Notes under the pieces: model-generated
The model's database searches: none
What the model was told of the DNA's origin: nothing
Seen by the model: only the letters and a program-made list of their open reading frames with translations
Shown here: one piece after another, positions 7,922-15,568 of the stretch
Numbering within the stretch: position 1 is the first letter of the stretch
How the letters are laid out: every line of letters starts with the position of its first letter
Position numbers and translations under genes: made by a program
Source: an uncultured Thermoanaerobaculia bacterium
GTDB lineage: Bacteria; Acidobacteriota; Thermoanaerobaculia; Multivoradales; Multivoraceae
Length of the DNA stretch: 64,000 nt
Direction of reading: 5' to 3'
Assembly (NCBI GenBank): GCA_951812325.1
Contig: OX638294.1
Span: 1,590,859 to 1,654,858, forward strand

Positions 7922-9064
7922 TCACGGGCAGACGCCGGACCAGCCTGCGTGAGCCGCGGCCCGCCCCTCACCGGTCCCGGTCTTGCGCTGGCGGCCCCGG
8001 CCCGGGCGGTGGCCGTTCCCGCCGCGCCGCAGGCCCGCAGGCAGGCCGCCGCTCGGGTTCGCGTTCTTGTAGAACCGGGATTCGAGCACCTGCATCCGCC
8101 GTTTGTAGAGCTCCTTCTGGTCGCCGGCGACACGGTCGAACGCTCTGACGAAGAAGCGGCACTGGCGTTCGACGCTCCACTGGTAGACGGGCAGGGTCTG
8201 ACGCAGAAACTCGGCTTCCGTAAGCAGGCGGCTCGTCGGGACCGACCCCACCGGCAATCGCTTCCGCGCGGCCTCGTGCTCGGGGGCCCGGGCGGGCGCC
8301 ACAATGAAGCCGCCGGGCGCCAAGGCGACATCGAACAGATAGGCGACCGTGCCGTCGCCGTCGTACCAGCAGCTCGGGTGATCCAGACCGCCGCCGCCCA
8401 TGGCCGCCGCCTGAGCCTCCAGTCGCCCGATCCGTTCCCGAGCTCGGTCGAGCTCCTCGGCGAGAACAGCCGGATCCGCACCGACCGCCTCCACGTCATC
8501 CCGGCCCTCGATCGCTTCCCGGAGTTCAACCGGTGACATGCCGCGTCGTGCGGCCGCGTTCATCGTTTCGGCCATCTCGCGGAGCTCACCCGGCGTCGCC
8601 GCGAGGCCGGCTGCCTCCATCGCCCGTTCGAGTTCGGCGTAGGCATCGGCCGCCTCCACCGCTCGATGCGCCGCCAGCAGGTCCTCGGCCTCGGCCGGCG
8701 ACATGCGACCGATGTCGGACTCCTGGATCCGCTCGACGACCTCCTGCACCGACGGCTCGGGAAACGCGGTTTCGATCTCGCGTACGAGTTCCCGCCAACG
8801 GTCCGCGTCCCGGTGTTCATCCACCCGCTCGCGCAGAACCGCTCTGAGCGTCACCGGGTCCTCGGGCAGCGCCTCCTCCTGGAACAACGCGTCAATCTGA
8901 CCGTAGCGCTCGAGTTTCTGCTCGGCCTGCTGACGCTGGTCCGACTCACGCGCCAGCAGGGCGGCCAGGGCCAACAGCAGGACGAAGATGATCAGGATGG
9001 CGATCTCGGCCATCGTCAGACCGAGGACGAGGCCCCGCGGGAACGCCCGCCCGCGGTTCGTCAC
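7922..9064 (-). CDS. MotB-like single-TM protein with coiled coil and non-OmpA C-terminal domain
   Basis: This 380-residue protein has one N-terminal TM segment (about residues 13-38) containing GLTMAEIAILIIFVLLLALAA. The acidic residue Glu20 at the head of the helix sits where MotB/ExbD/ZorB-type stator subunits carry their proton-binding Asp. Residues 40-215 are charged and helical (coiled coil). The C-terminal domain contains CWYDGDGTVAYLF and SVERQCRFFVRAFDR and does not resemble OmpA or peptidoglycan-binding domains. The tail is basic and low-complexity. Its GTG start overlaps the stop of the MotA/TolQ-like gene (GTGA), implying translational coupling and stoichiometric assembly. Function is unknown; a stator-like partner is an inference from topology and pairing. 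Confidence 0.7.
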   Translation of the reverse strand: MTNRGRAFPRGLVLGLTMAEIAILIIFVLLLALAALLARESDQRQQAEQKLERYGQIDALFQEEALPEDPVTLRAVLRERVDEHRDADRWRELVREIETAFPEPSVQEVVERIQESDIGRMSPAEAEDLLAAHRAVEAADAYAELERAMEAAGLAATPGELREMAETMNAAARRGMSPVELREAIEGRDDVEAVGADPAVLAEELDRARERIGRLEAQAAAMGGGGLDHPSCWYDGDGTVAYLFDVALAPGGFIVAPARAPEHEAARKRLPVGSVPTSRLLTEAEFLRQTLPVYQWSVERQCRFFVRAFDRVAGDQKELYKRRMQVLESRFYKNANPSGGLPAGLRRGGNGHRPGRGRQRKTGTGEGRAAAHAGWSGVCP

Positions 9065-10305
9065 CAGGCGCCCCAGCCCTGTGCCCGCCGCCGCTCCCGC
9101 ACATCTTCCTCGGCGACGGCATCGAGCCGGTCCGCCATCCGCAGCAGCGACCGGTTGATCGCCTCCACGCGCTCCGGCGCGTCGTGCAACTGGCGCCTCG
9201 CGGCAGCAAGCTCGCTCACAACCGCGCGCGTCTCCTCGCTGTACCGGTCGAGGTGGGCTCGCAGCGACACCAGCGCGTCCGTAGCCTGCCGGAAACCGTT
9301 CGCCGCCCGCGCGCTCCCCTGCGAGAAGCGACGGTTCTCTTCGAGGATTTCCGCCAGCCGGGTCACCGCGACCCGGTTCTGCTCCAGGACACGCGACTGA
9401 CCGGCCTCCAGTTGTCGCAAGCCCTCCACCACGACCAGGAATTCCCTCGCGAGGCCCTGGAACTGCTGCGATGTCGGCTCGATGAGTTCCTCGATGAACT
9501 CACGCCGGAAGTCGACGGAACGGAAGTGTTCCAGCATCTGCCGCAGCGAGTGGCTCACGCTCTGTGCCTCGGACACGAAGAGCTCACGCTGGGCCTGGAT
9601 GTCCGCAACTGCAGCGGCGGCGGACGCATCGACCTGGGCAACCCGCTCCCGGAGCGCTCCGAACCTCCCGGCGCCTCCTTCGAGCTGTTCGATCTGCCCT
9701 TCAAGCGCCGTGCCGGCGGCGCTCACACCCTGGTCGAGCTGCCTGAACACCCGCTTCGCTTCGGTCCGGAACTGCTGAAACTCGTCGATCGAGTACTCCA
9801 TCTCCGCCCGCAGGCGGCGATTGGCATGCGCCAGGTTCTCGCGGGCCCGCATCTCGGCGTCGGTCGCGGCATCCTCCTGCGGAAAGCTCAGGAGAATGCG
9901 GCCAGCGAGCCCGAGAATCGTACTGGTCAAGGCGAGGCCGAAGTTCGTGATGATCGCGCTCGTCTCCCCCTCCGTGTTGAACCGGTAGAGCGAGATGGCC
10001 AGCGAGACCAGGGTGTACAGAAAGCCGAGGTAGTAGAAGTTGTCGCCGGCGAACTCGTAACGCGGTCGCAGGTCTCGCCACTCGACCAGCAGCAGGGCGT
10101 AGCTCCCCATCAGCAGGCCCGGCAGGACCACCGCCAGGATCGGACTGTCGCTGAGCGACTTCATCAGCAGGATGGCTACTCCGCCGCCGATGAAGAAGCC
10201 GAGGAACAGGCCGCGGCCACTCCGCAATCCGGGTTCGCCCGTGGTCACGTTCTTGAGACCCGCGACCGCCGTCGCCCGGCCGCGGCTCGTCCGCCGATTC
10301 GACAC
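9061..10305 (-). CDS. MotA/TolQ-like 4-TM protein with long cytoplasmic coiled-coil tail
   Basis: This protein has 414 residues. Four predicted TM helices lie at about residues 31-50, 55-75, 90-108 and 118-140. The last two (YYLGFLYTLVSLAISL and NFGLALTSTILGLAGR) have the small-residue/Thr pattern of the MotA/TolQ/ExbB pore helices. From residue 145 to the end there is an almost continuous coiled coil, a design like ZorA of the Zorya defence system and unlike chemotaxis MotA. The start is GTG at 10305. Its stop overlaps the MotB-like gene start. The assignment to the MotA/TolQ class rests on topology and motif resemblance only; a profile search could overturn it. Confidence 0.65.
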   Translation of the reverse strand: MSNRRTSRGRATAVAGLKNVTTGEPGLRSGRGLFLGFFIGGGVAILLMKSLSDSPILAVVLPGLLMGSYALLLVEWRDLRPRYEFAGDNFYYLGFLYTLVSLAISLYRFNTEGETSAIITNFGLALTSTILGLAGRILLSFPQEDAATDAEMRARENLAHANRRLRAEMEYSIDEFQQFRTEAKRVFRQLDQGVSAAGTALEGQIEQLEGGAGRFGALRERVAQVDASAAAAVADIQAQRELFVSEAQSVSHSLRQMLEHFRSVDFRREFIEELIEPTSQQFQGLAREFLVVVEGLRQLEAGQSRVLEQNRVAVTRLAEILEENRRFSQGSARAANGFRQATDALVSLRAHLDRYSEETRAVVSELAAARRQLHDAPERVEAINRSLLRMADRLDAVAEEDVRERRRAQGWGAW

Positions 10306-10360
10306 GCACCTCCGCCAGGTAACGCATCGCCAGCGGGCGGGCGGCGGGACGCCTGCGCCA

Positions 10361-11203
10361 TCAGTTCATGCCGTCGATGCGAGCGACGCGATTCAGGGTG
10401 CCGCCCTGGTCTTCGATCCAGCGCTCCCAGAAGTCGACCAGCCCGCGTGTGTCTCCCAGTCGGCGGTGGGCCGCACGCTGCACGAACAGGATCTCGACCG
10501 CTGTCCCCCGCAGGTCGGTGCTCAGCGCGTCCGCGCCGACCGTCGCGGCGAAGCGGTCGTAGTCGACCGACTGGCGGAAGAACGAGAGGTTGCGGGTGTT
10601 CTGCATCAGGTCCGACACGAGGATCAGACGCTTCGGGAGATCCGCGTTCTCGTGTCGGCCGAGAACGGAAACCGCCACGCTCTGCACGCTCTCCATGAGC
10701 GGCGACGCGGGCGCCTCCTCGCGTTCGAGCAGGTCGGCGAAGAGCGCTTCGAGCGGCCGCTCGAAGCGCTCCTCCAGGCGGCGCCGGATCAATCGCGGGT
10801 TCTCCGTCCACTCGCTCGCCGCGTCCGGATCGCCCGGATGGCAGACCGACAGCAGCGGCTCGCCGATCTCATTGCCCACCGGCTTCGCCTCGTAGGCGAG
10901 GACCATCTCGTTCTCCCGGCTGTTCGAGACATACTCGTCGAGGTGCGCCAGCACGTCCGCGCGGCTGATCGCGCCGACCTGATCCGTCACGTCGACGAGG
11001 ATTGCGGTCAAAGCCGCCGGCCCGTCCTCCGGACAACCCGTCTCGGAGTCACGGTCGGGCGGTTTCGGAGCGAAGATCGTGAAGCGCGCGCCGACGCCCA
11101 GCAGAACGAGCAGGACGACCGCGCCGACCACGCCGGTCGCCAGATCCCGCGGCGAGAGGTCTCCCCGCCGGGAACGGCGGCGCCGGCCTCTACGAGCCGC
11201 CAT
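10361..11203 (-). CDS. Membrane-anchored VWA-like protein
   Basis: This 280-residue protein has a strongly basic N-terminus and one TM helix (about residues 22-40), followed by an extracytoplasmic or cytoplasmic domain. That domain has AILVDVTDQV near residues 67-76 and LILVSDLMQN near 200, which fit strands 1 and 4 of a Rossmann-like VWA fold. The metal site DxSxS is degenerate (DVTDQ). The start ATG at 11203 lies inside the end of the preceding gene (14-bp overlap), so it belongs to the same operon. It is the third component of the motor-like cluster. A sensor or scaffold role is possible but not shown. Confidence 0.6.
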   Translation of the reverse strand: MAARRGRRRRSRRGDLSPRDLATGVVGAVVLLVLLGVGARFTIFAPKPPDRDSETGCPEDGPAALTAILVDVTDQVGAISRADVLAHLDEYVSNSRENEMVLAYEAKPVGNEIGEPLLSVCHPGDPDAASEWTENPRLIRRRLEERFERPLEALFADLLEREEAPASPLMESVQSVAVSVLGRHENADLPKRLILVSDLMQNTRNLSFFRQSVDYDRFAATVGADALSTDLRGTAVEILFVQRAAHRRLGDTRGLVDFWERWIEDQGGTLNRVARIDGMN

Positions 11204-12578
11204 CGACCGCGGGGTTCTGACCCGGCGAGCCTGCGCGAGAGATCGAACCCTGCAGGTCCAGCCTCGCCTGGGTCCGCTCCCACTCCTCATGCACGCGGTG
11301 GAGCGCAGCCTCGTACTGCTGGTTCAGGGGGCCCAGATCCACCTCGTCGACCGCACCCGTGTCGGGGCGTTTCCGTTGGGCCGCCGGCGGCGCCATCGTC
11401 CAGGGCGTGGCGTGGGCCTCGGGATGACCACGGTCGAACCGCACCGAACGGTTCGCCTCGCGGTACTCCTCGATCAGCATCGTCCCGAAGCGCCGCAACT
11501 GTTCGACATGAGCGTCGAATGCCGCCAACAGCTTCGCTTCGCGCTCCAGCGCCCGCCGCCGCTCGACCGGCTGGCTCTTCGCCTGGTGGGCGGTACGCCG
11601 GATCGCGTCGAGGCCCTCTTCGCGGATCGTCCGCAACTGGTCGACCACGTCCTGCCAGAGGTCGTCGTAGTCGGCACGGGCGTCCTCCATCCTGCGGTGC
11701 TTCCGGGAGTAGCCGGGATAGGCATCGCCGATCAGCTTGCGTCCGTCGAAGAAGGCGACGCCGGAAAAGAAGAAGCCGAGCACGAACAGAAGCCACGACT
11801 CCGCGTCTTGCAGCCCCAGCGGCGAGGCCTGGAAGCGGCTCAGCGCCTCGGCGCCGATGTTCTCGCTCAGGTCGGCCGAGGCGTCCCGGAAGTGCGCGAG
11901 TCCCAGGTTGAGCACGGCAGCCGCCCCGAGCCACCCTAGGATCGCCAACACTCCGACGGCCTTCCAGATCTTGCGGATGTGGTGCACACGGCAACTGGCC
12001 GGGCCGAAAAGCAGTGCTGGCAGCACCAGGTTCACGACGCTGAAGCCGAGCGCCAGACCCCATCCGCCGACCAGGCCGCCCTCGCTGCCGACGGCAAGGA
12101 AGGCGCCGTTCAGACCGCTCTCGACGACGAACAGCAGGACGATCAGACCCACCAGCAACAGCCTCGTCCGCGGACTCGCGTAGTCCGGCTCCCGGTCCAG
12201 CCGGTTGCGGTGCTTGAAGTCGAAGAAGTCCCGCCGTCTGCGCTCGAACTCGTGGAGGCGCGCCTTGAGCGCCTGCAGTTCGCTCTGCTCGACCTCCCGG
12301 AACTCGGTCGCCGCCTTGCGCGCCGACGATTCCAGGTCGCCGGCGAGCACGGCCTGGTCGAGTTGGTCCAGGTGGCGGTCCACCTCCTCGAGTTGCGCGT
12401 CGCGCAACTTGACCGCCTCGTTCTTCTTCGCCTCGACGTACTCCTCGATCTCGGTCTGGACCGGATCCTCCGCCGCCTCGAGGGGCGGCATGCCACGCTC
12501 CCCCGCCTGCCGACCCAACCGTTCCGGCTCGATCTCCCCGCGCAGATCCTCGATCAGCAGTTCCGGGAACACTTGCAT
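11190..12578 (-). CDS. 4-TM coiled-coil protein of motor-like operon
   Basis: This is a 462-residue protein of no family I recognise. Residues 40-125 are a highly charged coiled coil. Four TM helices follow at about residues 138-158, 172-195, 205-225 and 260-278. A second helical region with many Arg/Glu residues covers 290-385, and the tail is Pro-rich. The ATG at 12578 (MQVFPELLIEDL) is chosen because the upstream frame is antisense shadow of the PQQ gene. It begins only 17 bp after the PQQ dehydrogenase stop and overlaps the VWA-like gene downstream. It is thus the first gene of the four-gene membrane cluster, possibly transcribed with the dehydrogenase genes. Confidence 0.6.
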   Translation of the reverse strand: MQVFPELLIEDLRGEIEPERLGRQAGERGMPPLEAAEDPVQTEIEEYVEAKKNEAVKLRDAQLEEVDRHLDQLDQAVLAGDLESSARKAATEFREVEQSELQALKARLHEFERRRRDFFDFKHRNRLDREPDYASPRTRLLLVGLIVLLFVVESGLNGAFLAVGSEGGLVGGWGLALGFSVVNLVLPALLFGPASCRVHHIRKIWKAVGVLAILGWLGAAAVLNLGLAHFRDASADLSENIGAEALSRFQASPLGLQDAESWLLFVLGFFFSGVAFFDGRKLIGDAYPGYSRKHRRMEDARADYDDLWQDVVDQLRTIREEGLDAIRRTAHQAKSQPVERRRALEREAKLLAAFDAHVEQLRRFGTMLIEEYREANRSVRFDRGHPEAHATPWTMAPPAAQRKRPDTGAVDEVDLGPLNQQYEAALHRVHEEWERTQARLDLQGSISRAGSPGQNPAVDGGS

Positions 12579-12595
12579 TGCCGGTTCGGGAGTCC

Positions 12596-14401
12596 CTACT
12601 CCCCCGGCAACGCGAACGTGAACAGCGCCCGGCCGGCGGCGATCGTCACATGCTGCTGCCCGCCGGCCTCGTAGCTGATCGGCGCCGCGAAGACGTTGCC
12701 GCCCAGGCGGCGGTGCCAGAGTTCGTCGCCGGTCTCCGCATCGAGGGCATGGAAGATGCCGGCCACGCTGCCGCCGAACACCAGGCCGCCCTGCGTGGCG
12801 AGCAGGCCGGACGTGGACCGGGGCTGCACCTGGTACTCCCACATGCGGTCGCCCGTCAGCGGATCGATCGCGCGCACCGCGCTGACGTACTGGTCGCCGG
12901 GCCCGGCCGCCTTGCCGTAGCCGCCGACGAAGAGCTCGCCCTCTTCGTACTCGGCCTCGGCCATGTAGTAGAGCATCTCCGCGTCGTAGGCCTGGATGTA
13001 GAAGAGGCCGGTTTCGGGGCTGTAGCTGGGCGAAAACCAGTTCGCGGCGCCCCCGATCGTCGGCGCGACGAGGGTTCCCTCCTCGCTGGGGAACATGTTC
13101 GGCACCCGGATCGGTCGGCCGGTGTCCTGGTCGATCCCCTCGGCCCAGGTCTGGCGTGCGAACTCGCGCGCGAACAGGAACTCGCCCGTCTCGCGGTCCA
13201 GCAGGTAGAAGAAGGCGTTCCGGTTGGCGAAGGCCATCAGCTTTCGCTGCTCGCCCTGGTACTCCGCGTCGAACAGGACCGGCACCTGGCAGGCGTCCCA
13301 GTCGTGGACGTCGTGGGGCGTGAACTGGAACGTCCAGACGATCTCTCCCGTGTCCGGACGGATTGCCAGCACGGAGTCCGAGTGCAGGTTGTCGCCCTCG
13401 CGGACCTCGCCGTTCCAGTCCGGACCCGGATTGCCGGTTCCCCAGTAGAGGAGGTCCAGCTCGGGGTCGTAGGAGCCCGTCATCCAGGTCGGCGCGCCGC
13501 CCGTCTTCCAGGAGTCACCCTCCCAGGTCTCGTTGCCGGGTTCGCCGGGTCCGGGAATCGTGTAGGTGCGCCAGCGGAGTTCACCGGTGTCCGCGTCGTA
13601 GGCGTCGAGGAAGCCGCGGATGCCGTATTCGCCGCCGCCGATGCCCGTGATCACCAGATCGCGGATGACCATCGGCGCGGCGGTGATCGACTGACCCGTG
13701 CGCGGGCTGCCCACCTCCGTGTCCCAGATTACCGCGCCGGTCTTCGCATCCAGGGAGACCAGGTGCGCGTCTATCGTGCCCATGTAGAGCCGGTCGCCGC
13801 GAACGGACACGCCCCGGTTCTGCTTGCCGCAACAGAGGGCGAGCTGGTCCGGCAGCTCGTGAGCCCGGGACCAGTACCGCCGGCCGGTGCGCGCGTCGAG
13901 TGCGATGACGACGTTGTCGGCTGTCGTCGCGTACATCACTTCGTCGATCACGAGCGGAGTCGTTTCCAGCCGACCGAGGGTCGGCATCTGATGGACCCAT
14001 CGGAGCTGCAGTTCGGCCGCGTTCGAACGGTCGATCTCGTCGAGCCGGCTGAAGCGCTGGCTGTTGAACTGCCCCGAGTACATGAGCCAGTTGCCCGGTT
14101 CGTCGGCGGCCGCCTCGAGCCGCTCCCAGGACACTTCCGTCTGGGCGAAAAGGCCTGTGGCCGTAACGAGGATCGCCGCAACGACGAGGATGCCGATCCG
14201 CCCTGGCGGAGTCGGCGCTGCGCGCCGGTTGCCGGCCAGACCCCGGGTGGCGCGCCCCGCGTCCACCCGCGAACCAGTCCGTGCACCCGTTTGCGGGCGC
14301 ACGGATGGCAGGCAGATCCTGGCGAGCATCAACGCCGGGAAGCTCCCGCCCGTCAGCCGGCGCACGGATGGCAGGCCGGCGCCCCGAGAGTTTGTCGTCA
14401 T
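12596..14401 (-). CDS. PQQ-dependent alcohol dehydrogenase
   Basis: This 601-residue exported quinoprotein is an eight-bladed beta-propeller dehydrogenase. It has the adjacent cysteines Cys190-Cys191 (LALCCGKQN) that form the vicinal disulfide over PQQ in alcohol dehydrogenases. GNETWEGDSWKTGG, YWGTGNPGPDWNG and HDVHDWD match tryptophan-docking and active-site regions. It would oxidise alcohols in the periplasm and pass electrons to the dihaem cytochrome encoded directly upstream. The ATG at 14401 lies 2 bp after the cytochrome stop. However, the first about 68 residues are translated palindromic repeat, and the likely secretion signal (ILVVAAILVTATGLFAQ) comes only at residues 71-87. The true start may be internal. 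Confidence 0.88.
   Translation of the reverse strand: MTTNSRGAGLPSVRRLTGGSFPALMLARICLPSVRPQTGARTGSRVDAGRATRGLAGNRRAAPTPPGRIGILVVAAILVTATGLFAQTEVSWERLEAAADEPGNWLMYSGQFNSQRFSRLDEIDRSNAAELQLRWVHQMPTLGRLETTPLVIDEVMYATTADNVVIALDARTGRRYWSRAHELPDQLALCCGKQNRGVSVRGDRLYMGTIDAHLVSLDAKTGAVIWDTEVGSPRTGQSITAAPMVIRDLVITGIGGGEYGIRGFLDAYDADTGELRWRTYTIPGPGEPGNETWEGDSWKTGGAPTWMTGSYDPELDLLYWGTGNPGPDWNGEVREGDNLHSDSVLAIRPDTGEIVWTFQFTPHDVHDWDACQVPVLFDAEYQGEQRKLMAFANRNAFFYLLDRETGEFLFAREFARQTWAEGIDQDTGRPIRVPNMFPSEEGTLVAPTIGGAANWFSPSYSPETGLFYIQAYDAEMLYYMAEAEYEEGELFVGGYGKAAGPGDQYVSAVRAIDPLTGDRMWEYQVQPRSTSGLLATQGGLVFGGSVAGIFHALDAETGDELWHRRLGGNVFAAPISYEAGGQQHVTIAAGRALFTFALPGE
14216..14392 (+). repeat. Dispersed palindromic repeat, copy 3 plus a partial second unit
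   Basis: Copy 3 (14216-14325) contains GCCGGCCAGACCCCGGGTGG, then AACCAGTCCGTGCAC, then GCGGGCGCACGGATGGCAGG. A second, shorter unit at 14341-14392 repeats CGGCGCACGGATGGCAGGCC. Both lie inside the annotated 5' end of the PQQ alcohol dehydrogenase gene and are translated if the ATG at 14401 is used. This is the clearest case of the repeat entering a coding sequence. Confidence 0.8.
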
Positions 14402-14403
14402 CT

Positions 14404-15267
14404 TCACTCCGGCCGCAGCGAGTAGAGGTAGGCCACCAGATCGTCCAGGTCGCGACCGCGGAAGAAGCTGCCGAGCGGCGGCATCAGCGACTCCTCGGGT
14501 TTCTCGATCCCTGCCAGTTCCGCCTTCTGAAACGACCTGAGGTTCTCGAACTCGTCGAAGAGCTGGATCGAGTAGCGGTCCTCGTTCCGCAACACGCCGC
14601 GTACGATGGCGCCGCTCTGCGTCCTGACCTCGACCGTCCTGTAGCCGCCGTCGATCGACTCCGAGGGTTCCGCGATCGAAGCGCGGATGTGGTTGGGCGC
14701 GCGGCGCCAGCCCAGATCGCTGAGGTCGGGGCCGAGCCGGCCACCGGCGCCGTTCAGCCGGTGGCAATCGGAGCAGGAGCCGCGGCTCATGTACAGCATC
14801 CGGCCCCGCCGCGGATCGCCCGGCGCCTCTTCCTCGCCGCCGCCCCGACTGAGCGACCGCACGTAGGACACGACCTGCCAGATCGACTTGTCCGGCTGGT
14901 AGATGCCGCCCATGCCGGAGTTCGGGATGCCGGTCAGGACGTTGCGGAACAGGGCGGCATCGCTGCTGCCGTGACGGAACACGCCGCGGGTCAGGTCGGG
15001 CCCGTCGCCGCCGGCGCCGTCGGCGCCGTGGCAGAGAGAGCAACTGCGCTCGAACACCCGCTCACCGGCCTCGACGTCGGCCTCGGTCGTGTGCGGGTTC
15101 TCCTGAACGCGGTCCTGGAGCGCCTTGGAAAGCACGTTCTGAGCCGCCGCCGACTGCCCGCCTGCGATGACCAGGACGAAGAGAGCCGCGCTCCCGTACC
15201 GCCGGCCCAGGGAACACTGCGGAGGTCCCGTCACGCTCCTGGCAGGTGTCGATTGGACCGGCAACAT
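14404..15267 (-). CDS. Dihaem cytochrome c, partner of PQQ dehydrogenase
   Basis: This 287-residue exported cytochrome has a signal-like hydrophobic segment (SAALFVLVIAGGQSAAAQ, residues 26-43). Two haem attachment sites follow: Cys76-Ser-Leu-Cys79-His80 and Cys165-Ser-Asp-Cys168-His169. The C-terminal MPPLGSFFRGRDLDDLVAYL supplies the distal Met and terminal helix. The start ATG 15267 is preferred because it precedes the signal by a normal distance. It ends 2 bp before the PQQ dehydrogenase start, so the two are translated from one transcript, and it is the obvious electron acceptor of that enzyme. Confidence 0.88.
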   Translation of the reverse strand: MLPVQSTPARSVTGPPQCSLGRRYGSAALFVLVIAGGQSAAAQNVLSKALQDRVQENPHTTEADVEAGERVFERSCSLCHGADGAGGDGPDLTRGVFRHGSSDAALFRNVLTGIPNSGMGGIYQPDKSIWQVVSYVRSLSRGGGEEEAPGDPRRGRMLYMSRGSCSDCHRLNGAGGRLGPDLSDLGWRRAPNHIRASIAEPSESIDGGYRTVEVRTQSGAIVRGVLRNEDRYSIQLFDEFENLRSFQKAELAGIEKPEESLMPPLGSFFRGRDLDDLVAYLYSLRPE

Positions 15268-15568
15268 GGCGGTGAGCGTAACAGCCGGGCCAACAGCGCG
15301 CGGCAGAAGTCCGTGCCGCACCGAGCGCGGTCAGGAGCCCGTCCAGCAGGGAGCGAAGAGGGAACCCGGGAGCCTTCGCCGCAGAGCGCCGCGAAGCAGG
15401 CGGCTCGGCGCCAGCCCCCGGAAAGGCGCGCAACCCGGGCTGCGAAGCCCCGTATACTCGGATACTGTGCAAGGCACATCGGACTCACGAACACTCTGAG
15501 TCGTAGACGCATCGAGCATCCGCAAGGTTGCACGAGGCCCTTCCCTCGGACTCTCAAGGAAACGGACC
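15268..15568. other. Divergent intergenic region, no gene seen
   Basis: 301 bp separate the dihaem cytochrome (minus) from the copper monooxygenase-like gene (plus), so it should hold both promoters. A TATACT box-like sequence lies at 15453-15458, but no convincing -35 partner is visible. I see no small gene or repeat here. Confidence 0.4.
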
